From positions 1 to 5,644 of the forward strand of contig CALAHA010000062.1 of the NCBI GenBank assembly GCA_937891565.1: a stretch of 5,644 nucleotides of DNA, read 5' to 3'. Source of the stretch: an uncultured Ilumatobacter sp. Lineage in GTDB: Bacteria; Actinomycetota; Acidimicrobiia; Acidimicrobiales; Ilumatobacteraceae. Positions 1 through 5,207 of this stretch are shown in pieces. The first letter of the stretch is position 1. Each line of letters opens with the position of its first letter. Both the position numbers and the translations under genes were made by a program. A model generated the notes under the pieces. That model was given only the letters and a program-made list of their open reading frames with translations, was not told the DNA's origin and made no database searches.

Positions 1-305
1 TGCGACGCGACAAGTGCCTGGCTGATCGTGCCGGGTTGGACACGCTGGTCACGATGGACGAAGCCGTCGCAGCGATGACTACACCGCCGTCGACGACCCG
101 GGCCTACTTCCGTGGTGCCTGCCTCGACAAGTTTCCGGACGAGATCGTTGCAGCCAATTGGGACTCACTGGTTTTTGACGTCGGGCGCGACCCCCTGCGT
201 CGAGTGCCCATGATGGAACCACTGAAAGGCACCGCCGACCACGTCGCCGCGCTGATCGACGGGTGTGACACAGCGCGCGAACTTCTCGATCGACTGGGCC
301 AGTAG
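1..305 (+). CDS. dop: Pup deamidase/depupylase Dop, 3' end (partial)
   Basis: This is the C-terminal ~100 residues of Dop; the reading frame is open at the left edge (first full codon at position 3) and stops with TAG at 303-305. Dop converts the C-terminal Gln of Pup to Glu and also removes Pup from substrates. The recognisable part is the C-terminal domain: TRAYFRG, then AANWDSLVFDV, RRVPMMEPLKGT and a final HVAALID...ARELLDRL, the usual ending of Dop. The same TRA-x-x-RG element recurs in PafA (2180-3538), as expected for these paralogues. The ATP- and Mg-binding catalytic part lies outside the window, so activity cannot be judged. Position directly upstream of pup is the classical arrangement and supports Dop rather than a second PafA. 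A TTG at 36 is in frame but is certainly not the start, because the family is about 500 residues long. Confidence 0.93.
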   Translation, partial: RRDKCLADRAGLDTLVTMDEAVAAMTTPPSTTRAYFRGACLDKFPDEIVAANWDSLVFDVGRDPLRRVPMMEPLKGTADHVAALIDGCDTARELLDRLGQ

Positions 306-332
306 GCAAAAGTTCAATACAGTCAGACACAG

Positions 333-349
333 TGCTCGGTTACCGAGCA
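333..349. repeat. Perfect palindrome TGCTCGGT-T-ACCGAGCA upstream of pup
   Basis: Two 8-nt arms (333-340 and 342-349) are exact reverse complements around a single T. It sits in the dop-pup gap, 10 nt upstream of the pup Shine-Dalgarno sequence. As RNA it would fold as a 6-bp stem with a GUUAC loop. As DNA it has the two-fold symmetry of an operator. No T-run follows, so it is not an ordinary intrinsic terminator. Symmetry is seen directly; any role is inferred. Confidence 0.6.
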
Positions 350-359
350 GCAGCAATCA

Positions 360-365
360 GGGGAG
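360..365 (+). promoter_or_regulatory. Shine-Dalgarno sequence of pup
   Basis: GGGGAG lies 7 nt before the ATG at 373. It is the clearest ribosome binding site in the pup-prcB-prcA group and decides the pup start, because the open frame continues upstream into dop. Confidence 0.75.
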
Positions 366-372
366 ACATCTC

Positions 373-567
373 ATGGCCGAACGAATCCAAAAGTCCAAGC
401 CCACACAAGACACGGAAGCGAATGTCGATGCAGCGGCTGACGCTGTCACCGAGACCGCTGACAAAATTAAGGCTGACATCGACGATCTGCTCGACGAGAT
501 CGACGAAGTCCTCGAAACCAACGCTGACGACTTTGTGAAGTCGTACGTCCAGAAGGGCGGGCAGTAG
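373..567 (+). CDS. pup: Prokaryotic ubiquitin-like protein Pup
   Basis: Pup is the small, largely disordered tag that PafA attaches through its C-terminal Glu to substrate lysines, marking them for the Mpa/ARC-proteasome. The product is 64 aa, the same length as the Mycobacterium tuberculosis protein. The conserved C-terminal half is plain: DDLLDEIDEVLETNADDFV (about residues 37-55) forms the segment that pairs with the coiled coil of the ATPase, followed by YVQKGGQ. The last residue is Gln64, so the protein must be deamidated by Dop before ligation, in agreement with dop next door. The N-terminal third (lysine- and threonine-rich) is variable in the family. The ATG at 373 was chosen for its ribosome binding site and the canonical length. 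The stop is followed after only 4 nt by prcB, which suggests co-transcription and translational coupling. Confidence 0.97.
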   Translation: MAERIQKSKPTQDTEANVDAAADAVTETADKIKADIDDLLDEIDEVLETNADDFVKSYVQKGGQ

Positions 568-571
568 ACCG

Positions 572-1366
572 ATGTCAATGCCGTTCTTCTCTCCGGGCGA
601 CGACCCGGGTTCAAGCTTTCCTGAGCTCCTCCGGCGTATTGGAATGTCGCCAGACATCGCCGCAAATGGCTCCGTTATCGGCGCCAGTTTCGCGATTCCA
701 CACGCCACGACTTGTGTTGCCCTCAAGTACGAGGGTGGCGTTGTGATGGCGGGTGACCGTCGGGCGACGTCTGGCAACATCATTTCTCACCGCTCGATGG
801 AAAAAGTCGTGCAGGCCGATCGCCACAGTGCCGTGGCAATCGCTGGGGCAGCCGGCCCAGCAATGGAAATGGTCAAGATGTTTCAGCTCCAGTTGGAGCA
901 CTACGAGAAGGTCGAAGGTTCATCGCTGAGCCTCGAAGGTAAGGCGAATCAGCTGTCGGCAATGGTCCGTAGCAACTTGCCCGCAGCGATGCAGGGCATG
1001 GTCGTTGTGCCAATCTTTGCTGGCTACGACGTGCGGCGCGAAGTGGGTCGCCTCTGGGACTTCGATGCCACAGGCGGCCGATACGAAGAACGCAACCACG
1101 TGTCGACGGGTTCAGGCAGCTTGCACGCAAGCACGGTGATCAAGGTCGGCTTCCGTGACGGTCTCTCCCGCGACGACGCAATCCAACTGGCCTGCCGTTC
1201 GCTTTGGGAAGCAGCCGATGCCGACAGCGCTACCGGTGGGCCCGACGTACTCCGCGGGATCTACCCGGTCGTTGCTGCAATTGATGTCGATGGATGGGAA
1301 CGTGTCGACGATGCCGACCTTGCCGCTCGATTCGAAGCAATCGTGAATGAAGTGAGTACCCGATGA
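572..1366 (+). CDS. prcB: 20S proteasome beta subunit PrcB (propeptide-bearing)
   Basis: This is the catalytic beta subunit of the bacterial 20S core, an N-terminal nucleophile threonine protease. The 264-aa precursor has a 45-residue propeptide, and the mature chain should begin at Thr46 (codon 707-709) in PHA-TTCVALKYEGG. Counting from that Thr, the active-site residues fall in the right places: Asp17 in GGVVMAGDRR (precursor 62) and Lys33 (precursor 78). The later TGSGS (179-183) and DADSATGGPD (216-225) motifs are also present. The residue before the cleavage point is Ala45, where Gly is usual. The start is ATG 572, 4 nt after the pup stop; ATG 578 (residue 3) is a possible alternative. 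There is no strong ribosome binding site, only AGAAGG (551-556) inside pup, so coupling to pup translation is likely. The stop overlaps prcA by 4 nt. Confidence 0.97.
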   Translation: MSMPFFSPGDDPGSSFPELLRRIGMSPDIAANGSVIGASFAIPHATTCVALKYEGGVVMAGDRRATSGNIISHRSMEKVVQADRHSAVAIAGAAGPAMEMVKMFQLQLEHYEKVEGSSLSLEGKANQLSAMVRSNLPAAMQGMVVVPIFAGYDVRREVGRLWDFDATGGRYEERNHVSTGSGSLHASTVIKVGFRDGLSRDDAIQLACRSLWEAADADSATGGPDVLRGIYPVVAAIDVDGWERVDDADLAARFEAIVNEVSTR

Positions 1367-2040
1367 GTCAGCCGTTCTACGTCGCACCCGAACAAATGAT
1401 GAAAGACCGCGCCGATTATGCGCGCAAGGGCATCTCGCGCGGGCGAGCCCTGGTCGCAGTCCGGCATAACGATGGCATCGTTATCGTTGCCGAGAACGCA
1501 TCCGAAACGCTCCGCAAGGTCTCAGAGATTTACGATCGCATCGCCTTTGCTGGCGTCGGCAAGTACAACGAGTTCGACCAGCTTCGTGTCGCTGGCGTGC
1601 GCGCCGCTGATCTCAAGGGCTTCCAGTACTCCCGAGACGACGTCGACGCGCGCAGCCTGGCAAACAGTTACGCCCAGATGCTCGGCAACATCTTCACCCA
1701 CGAGATGAAGCCAATGGAGGTCGAAATCCTCGTCGCCGAGATTGGCCTCGATGCATCCGGCGACCAGATGTTCCAGCTGCTCTATGACGGGACCGTCGTC
1801 GACGAACGCAATTACGCGGCTATCGGTGGCGATGCCGAAGCGATTCGCGGTCGGCTCGGCGAGAGCTTTGTTGACGGTCTCGATCGGCGCGCTGCGATTC
1901 GTGTCGGTCTCGCCGCACTCAGTGGGCCAGATCGTGAAATCGAAGTGGGCGACCTCGAAGTAGCGGAGCTTACGCGTGGCCATGCACGGCGCTGCTTCTC
2001 CCGGATCGACGCCGCCGCCCTCACCGAGCTCCTCGCCTGA
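1363..2040 (+). CDS. prcA: 20S proteasome alpha subunit PrcA
   Basis: PrcA forms the two outer seven-membered rings of the core particle, gates entry and docks the Mpa/ARC ATPase. The 225-aa protein starts with the alpha-type N-terminal segment (PFYVAPEQMMKDRADYARKGI, about residues 4-24) in place of a cleavable propeptide, and has no catalytic Thr. It continues with VAEN (42-45), RKVSEIYDR (51-59) and GKYNEFDQLR. Lys52 matches the pocket lysine of M. tuberculosis PrcA that receives the C-terminal tail of Mpa. It lacks the ~20-residue C-terminal tail of the mycobacterial protein and ends soon after the last conserved helix (AALTELLA), which is probably lineage variation. The ATG overlaps the prcB stop as ATGA, so the subunits are translationally coupled; a weak GAAGTGAG (1349-1356) precedes it. 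Confidence 0.96.
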   Translation: MSQPFYVAPEQMMKDRADYARKGISRGRALVAVRHNDGIVIVAENASETLRKVSEIYDRIAFAGVGKYNEFDQLRVAGVRAADLKGFQYSRDDVDARSLANSYAQMLGNIFTHEMKPMEVEILVAEIGLDASGDQMFQLLYDGTVVDERNYAAIGGDAEAIRGRLGESFVDGLDRRAAIRVGLAALSGPDREIEVGDLEVAELTRGHARRCFSRIDAAALTELLA

Positions 2041-2052
2041 GCCCGATCGTTC

Positions 2053-2102
2053 GTCAGCGTGATGGTAATGGTCGTCATGCCACCCAAAACCATCACGCTG
2101 AC
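2053..2102 (+). terminator. Strong hairpin after prcA; possible terminator or attenuator
   Basis: Arms GTCAGCGTGATGGT (2053-2066) and ACCATCACGCTGAC (2089-2102) are perfect 14-nt reverse complements with a 22-nt loop. It starts 12 nt after the prcA stop. No U-run follows, so a classical intrinsic terminator is not shown. It may act as a U-less terminator, an mRNA 3'-end stabiliser or an attenuator that lowers pafA relative to the core subunits. The fold is seen in the sequence; the role is inferred. Confidence 0.5.
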
Positions 2103-2118
2103 CCAGTCCGGCCAGTCG

Positions 2119-2150
2119 CCAGGCCGACATGCCGCAGCCGGATGGCCTGG
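2119..2150 (+). other. Second, weaker hairpin upstream of pafA
   Basis: CCAGGCC (2119-2125) and GGCCTGG (2144-2150) are exact 7-nt reverse complements with an 18-nt loop. A competing 6-bp pairing exists between TCCGGC (2107-2112) and GCCGGA (2137-2142), so mutually exclusive folds are possible. In GC-rich DNA a stem of this size can arise by chance. No convincing -35/-10 promoter pair was found in the 2041-2179 gap. Confidence 0.3.
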
Positions 2151-2163
2151 ATTAGGTTGATCG

Positions 2164-2170
2164 AGGTGGG
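2164..2170 (+). promoter_or_regulatory. Shine-Dalgarno sequence of pafA
   Basis: AGGTGGG, followed by AAG, lies 9 nt before the ATG at 2180. It supports this start and shows that pafA has its own translation initiation, unlike prcB and prcA. Confidence 0.6.
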
Positions 2171-2179
2171 AAGCAACTG

Positions 2180-3538
2180 ATGGAACGTCGGATTTACGGG
2201 CTAGAGAACGAGTACGGAATCACGTGCACGCTTCGTGGCCAACGCCGGCTGAGCCCTGACGAAGTCGCCCGGTATCTCTTTCGACGGGTGGTCTCCTGGG
2301 GACGCAGCTCGAACGTGTTTCTGCAGAACGGAGCTCGGCTGTATCTCGATGTGGGATCTCACCCCGAGTACGCAACACCTGAGTGCGATTCGATCTACGA
2401 GTGCGTCGTTCACGACAAGGCAGGCGAACGGATCCTTGAGCAGCTGGTCGAATCGGCCGAGGAACGGCTGGCCGAAGAGTCAATCAGCGGCACGATCTAC
2501 CTATTCAAAAACAACACCGACTCAGCGGGTAATAGCTACGGCTGCCACGAGAATTACTGCACAAGCCGCGATGCCGACCTCAGCAAGTACGCCGAGGTGT
2601 TGATCCCGTTCTTCGTGAGCCGTCAGATTTATACGGGCGCTGGCAAAGTGCTGCAGACGGCGCGCGGCGCAAAATTTTCTATTGCGCAGCGCGCCGAGCA
2701 CATCTGGGAAGGCGTCTCGTCGGCAACCACTCGCAGCCGCCCAATAATCAATACCCGCGATGAGCCACACGCGGATGCAGAGAAGTACCGGCGGCTACAC
2801 GTCATTGTTGGCGACTCAAACATGAGCGAATACACGAACTTTGTGAAAATCGGGGCAGCGGCCTGCATGCTGCGGATGCTCGAAGATCCCAACGTGGTGC
2901 TGCGTGACATGACCCTCGAAAACCCGATCAGGGCGATTCGTGAGATTAGCCACGACATCACTTGCCGAAAGACCGTACGCCTCGCGAACGGCCGAGAAGT
3001 CAGCGCGCTCGACATCCAGCGGGAGTATCTCAATCGTGCGTTGCGCTATGCCGACGGACCAGGTTTTCCCCCGTTGGAACAAAAGGCCCTGGACATGTGG
3101 GAACACTGCATCAGCACGATCGAAGACGATCCGCTCAAGCTTGACCGAGAAGTCGACTGGGTGATCAAGCACAACCTGATCGAAAAGTTTCGGGAACGGC
3201 ACGACCTGCCGCTTGGTCATGCCCGGGTCCAACTGCTCGACCTGCAATACCATGACGTCTCACGGAGCCGCAGCCCGTTCTACAAGATGCAAGAACGCGG
3301 GCTTGTCGAGCGGATCTGTACCGATGAGGACATCAACACCGCTATAGATGTCCCGCCGCAGACGACCCGTGCCCGTTTGCGTGGCGAGTTCGTCAAGCGC
3401 GCCAAGGAAAAGAATCGTGATTACACGGTTGATTGGGTGCACTTGAAGCTCAATGACCAGGCCCAGCGGAGCGTGCTGTGTAGCGACCCTTTCAAGAGTC
3501 ATGACGAACGAGTCGACCGGCTGATCGAAACACTCTGA
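2180..3538 (+). CDS. pafA: Pup-protein ligase PafA
   Basis: PafA phosphorylates the C-terminal Glu of deamidated Pup with ATP and joins it to substrate lysines by an isopeptide bond; it belongs to the glutamine-synthetase-like carboxylate-amine ligases. The 452-aa product has the same length as M. tuberculosis PafA. It shows the N-terminal GLENEYGITC with Glu9 as Mg-ATP ligand, RRLSPDEVARYLFRRVVSWG (22-41), LDVGSHPEYATPE with catalytic Asp57, and the strongly conserved blocks FKNNTDSAGNSYGCHENY, RAEHIWEGVSSATTRSRPII, DEPHADAEKYRRLHVIVGD and NPIRAIREISHD. The C-terminal domain has TRARLRGEF and DWVHLKLNDQAQRSVLC...DPF. It is PafA rather than Dop because the N-terminal and C-terminal blocks match PafA throughout, and a Dop remnant sits separately at 1-305. 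In mycobacteria pafA is followed by pafBC; here lepB follows. Confidence 0.97.
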   Translation: MERRIYGLENEYGITCTLRGQRRLSPDEVARYLFRRVVSWGRSSNVFLQNGARLYLDVGSHPEYATPECDSIYECVVHDKAGERILEQLVESAEERLAEESISGTIYLFKNNTDSAGNSYGCHENYCTSRDADLSKYAEVLIPFFVSRQIYTGAGKVLQTARGAKFSIAQRAEHIWEGVSSATTRSRPIINTRDEPHADAEKYRRLHVIVGDSNMSEYTNFVKIGAAACMLRMLEDPNVVLRDMTLENPIRAIREISHDITCRKTVRLANGREVSALDIQREYLNRALRYADGPGFPPLEQKALDMWEHCISTIEDDPLKLDREVDWVIKHNLIEKFRERHDLPLGHARVQLLDLQYHDVSRSRSPFYKMQERGLVERICTDEDINTAIDVPPQTTRARLRGEFVKRAKEKNRDYTVDWVHLKLNDQAQRSVLCSDPFKSHDERVDRLIETL

Positions 3539-3549
3539 CGCTCGAGGTT

Positions 3550-3570
3550 GGTACGAGGTCGGTACGAGGT
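3550..3570 (+). repeat. Tandem 10-mer GGTACGAGGT between pafA and lepB
   Basis: GGTACGAGGT occurs at 3550-3559 and again at 3561-3570, separated by one C, giving an 11-bp period. It lies 11 nt after the pafA stop. A 10-bp palindrome GCCGATCGGC (3592-3601) and a CTGCC/GGCAG pair (3579-3583 and 3609-3613) also lie in the 3539-3629 gap. The repeats could be a binding site for a regulator of lepB or a replication slip; nothing in the sequence decides. Confidence 0.45.
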
Positions 3571-3629
3571 GAGCGAGGCTGCCTCCCTGGCGCCGATCGG
3601 CTGCTGATGGCAGATACCGTTGCGCTCTC

Positions 3630-4358
3630 GTGACCATCAAGAACGACGGGCAATTGCCTGATTCCACCCTGGGCAGGCCGAGCAGCGGGCCGGTCGATGA
3701 CCCTTGGTCGCACGATTCTCCGAATCGCTCCGCGGTTGCCTCGTCACACGGTCACGGTGCTGGTGCTGGTGCTGGTGCTGGTGCATCCCGCCATCCAACA
3801 TCGCGAGTGTCGTCAGGCGCGAGAGCCTTCTTCGATTGGGCTGTCGTCGTCACAGTCGCACTACTCGTCGCCTTCGTTGTCCGTGGATTCGTGCTGGCCC
3901 ACTTTGTCGTCGAGGGCCAGTCGATGGCAACAACGCTTGACACCGGCGACCGCGTCTTCGTGAACAAGCTGTCATACCGGCTCCACGATCCAAATCGTGG
4001 TGACGTGGTCGTCCTGCACCAGCTCACGAACACGACCGAACGTGACCTCATCAAGCGTGTGGTCGGTTTGCCGGGCGAGACGATTGAAATGACTGGATGT
4101 GTCGTGCGGATCACTGCCGCCAGCGGCTCAACCTCTCAGGTGCTCGAAGAGCCGTACCTCGACGAGGTTGATCTGGTCCCAGGGCAATGCGGCGGAGACA
4201 TCCCGTCTCAGGTCGTTCCGGACAACTTCGTGTTCGTACTCGGCGACAACCGTGGCGGATCGCAAGACAGCCGCGCTCTCGGAGCGATCAACAAAAATGA
4301 CCTCGTCGGCCGTGCATTCGTGGTGTTCTGGCCGAAATCGCACTGGCAATGGTTGTGA
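3630..4358 (+). CDS. lepB: Signal peptidase I (type I leader peptidase)
   Basis: This membrane-bound Ser-Lys protease cleaves signal peptides from exported proteins on the outer face of the membrane. The 242-aa protein has a ~65-residue hydrophilic N-terminal region containing five Gly-Ala pairs (43-52), one membrane segment (about 67-90, FFDWAVVVTVALLVAFVVRG) and the S26 catalytic domain. Ser98 in VEGQSMATTL is the nucleophile and Lys142 in DLIKRVVGLPGE the general base. The GDNRGGSQDSR box (205-215) is intact. The usual Pro of SM-x-PTL is Thr101. Cys157 and Cys187 lie in the extracytoplasmic part and could form a disulfide. The GTG at 3630 is the first usable start after an in-frame TGA at 3570; no clear ribosome binding site precedes it, so the start is less certain than the identity. 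It is on the same strand as the proteasome genes. Confidence 0.92.
   Translation: MTIKNDGQLPDSTLGRPSSGPVDDPWSHDSPNRSAVASSHGHGAGAGAGAGASRHPTSRVSSGARAFFDWAVVVTVALLVAFVVRGFVLAHFVVEGQSMATTLDTGDRVFVNKLSYRLHDPNRGDVVVLHQLTNTTERDLIKRVVGLPGETIEMTGCVVRITAASGSTSQVLEEPYLDEVDLVPGQCGGDIPSQVVPDNFVFVLGDNRGGSQDSRALGAINKNDLVGRAFVVFWPKSHWQWL
3756..3785 (+). repeat. In-frame hexanucleotide repeat (GGTGCT)4-GGTGCA in lepB
   Basis: Four exact GGTGCT copies and a fifth ending in GCA encode Gly-Ala five times in the cytoplasmic linker before the membrane segment of LepB. The copies are identical at the DNA level, which suggests recent slippage. Gain or loss of units keeps the frame, so copy number can vary without breaking the enzyme. 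Confidence 0.9.
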
Positions 4359-4360
4359 GC

Positions 4361-4373
4361 ACGGCTTCGCCGT
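4361..4373. other. Small hairpin in the lepB/GDPD convergent gap
   Basis: ACGGC-TTC-GCCGT is a 5-bp stem with a 3-nt loop, 2 nt after the lepB stop. The 78-nt gap to the converging GDPD gene is where terminators for both genes would be expected, but no T-run follows the stem on either strand. Weak candidate only. Confidence 0.25.
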
Positions 4374-4436
4374 ACGAGCGACTTGCGTCGATCCGTGGTT
4401 GACGCCACATTCATCACTCGATCGGAGCCTGGCGGC

Positions 4437-5171
4437 TCACTTTGGGATAGGGCCGCCGATTTCTTTGTTGAACGCGTCCATCATGATGTCGACGTGGTCG
4501 CTAAACACGGCGTCGAGACCCATGCGGAACGCTGTCTCTAATTGGTCGTCGAACTGCAGGTCCCAGCCGAAGGCATAGAGGTTAAACCGGTGGAACAGAG
4601 CTGCCAAACCGCCGTTCCAGTCGGTGCGATGCATGTTGATGCCGTCGATGCCATGATGGGCCAACGATGCGGCTCGACGCTCAGGGCCTTCCTTGAGGCG
4701 CCCGAGACGCGTCGAGTTCAAGATCTTGACGTCGGTCAACTCAGAACGGTTTGCGACACATCGCTCGAAGTCGGGATCGCACAGCCACGTTCGGGGGAGC
4801 ATTGCCGGGTCGATGGAGCGCACGTTGTCGACGATGGCTGCCGCGGCGTCGGGATCTTTCACGTCGAGCGACAGTTCGTAGTTCGTTCCACAGTGTTCGA
4901 GGAGCTCAACCAGGGTGGGGATGTGCTCGGGAAGGTCGGCACGCAACACGGTACTGATTGGCTTGCGGCGGATCCCCCGCTTGACCACGCCGTCGTGATC
5001 GAGCACCGCTACGCCATCGGCTGTCAGCCAGACATCGCTCTCGAGTCCAGAGGCTCCGAGCTTGAGTGCCAGTTCGAATGCGGGCAGCGTGTTTTCGCGA
5101 GCGTGTGCGCGCGCTCCTCGATGGGCGAAGGTGATCGGCGGGTCGAGGCGAGATGGGAGACGTTGCTGCAC
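4437..5171 (-). CDS. Glycerophosphodiester phosphodiesterase family protein
   Basis: GDPD enzymes hydrolyse glycerophosphodiesters to an alcohol and glycerol 3-phosphate in phospholipid turnover or phosphate salvage. From the GTG at 5171 the product is 244 aa, typical of the short bacterial type, with no signal peptide, so it is probably cytoplasmic. Motifs in order: ITFAHRGARAHARENTLPAF with catalytic His17-Arg18 and Glu26; LESDVWLTADGVAVLDHDG with metal-ligand Glu44/Asp46 and catalytic His59; LSLDVKDPDAA (Asp103, Lys105), where Glu is more usual than Asp103; and the barrel end GWDLQFDDQLETAFRMGLDAVFSDH. The frame stays open upstream to 5447, but that part lies antisense to tatB and has no family likeness. 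A TTG at 5204, 11 nt after a GGAGG, is an alternative start giving 255 aa. Substrate cannot be told; ugpQ-like at best. It is convergent with lepB and divergent from tatB. Confidence 0.88.
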   Translation of the reverse strand: MQQRLPSRLDPPITFAHRGARAHARENTLPAFELALKLGASGLESDVWLTADGVAVLDHDGVVKRGIRRKPISTVLRADLPEHIPTLVELLEHCGTNYELSLDVKDPDAAAAIVDNVRSIDPAMLPRTWLCDPDFERCVANRSELTDVKILNSTRLGRLKEGPERRAASLAHHGIDGINMHRTDWNGGLAALFHRFNLYAFGWDLQFDDQLETAFRMGLDAVFSDHVDIMMDAFNKEIGGPIPK

Positions 5172-5194
5172 TGAACGAGATGATGCCAGCCACG

Positions 5195-5200
5195 TAGACT
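5195..5200 (+). promoter_or_regulatory. Putative -10 element for a leaderless tatB transcript
   Basis: TAGACT fits the actinobacterial TAnnnT -10 pattern and ends 7 nt before the GTG at 5208, the distance expected if transcription starts on the first base of the start codon. No Shine-Dalgarno sequence precedes the GTG. A -35 match is poor (CTGAAC at 5171-5176). Inference from spacing only. Confidence 0.35.
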
Positions 5201-5207
5201 CCAAGAC

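Noticed and set aside
265..372. Longer pup starting inside dop
   Set aside because: The frame is open, but the ATG at 373 has a good ribosome binding site and gives the canonical 64-residue Pup.
340..783. 147-codon open frame on the minus strand over pup and prcB
   Set aside because: It is a shadow of two well-identified genes, with no family likeness or own ribosome binding site.
1522..2130. 202-codon open frame on the minus strand opposite prcA
   Set aside because: It is antisense to a clearly conserved gene and its translation resembles no family; it arises from the codon bias of prcA.
3612..3630. TACCGT (3615-3620) as a -10 element for a leaderless lepB
   Set aside because: It fits TAnnnT, but the 9-nt distance to the GTG is long and no -35 was found; too weak to list as a feature.
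4542..5174. 210-codon open frame on the plus strand across the GDPD gene
   Set aside because: The minus strand holds all GDPD motifs in order; the plus-strand translation shows no recognisable domain.
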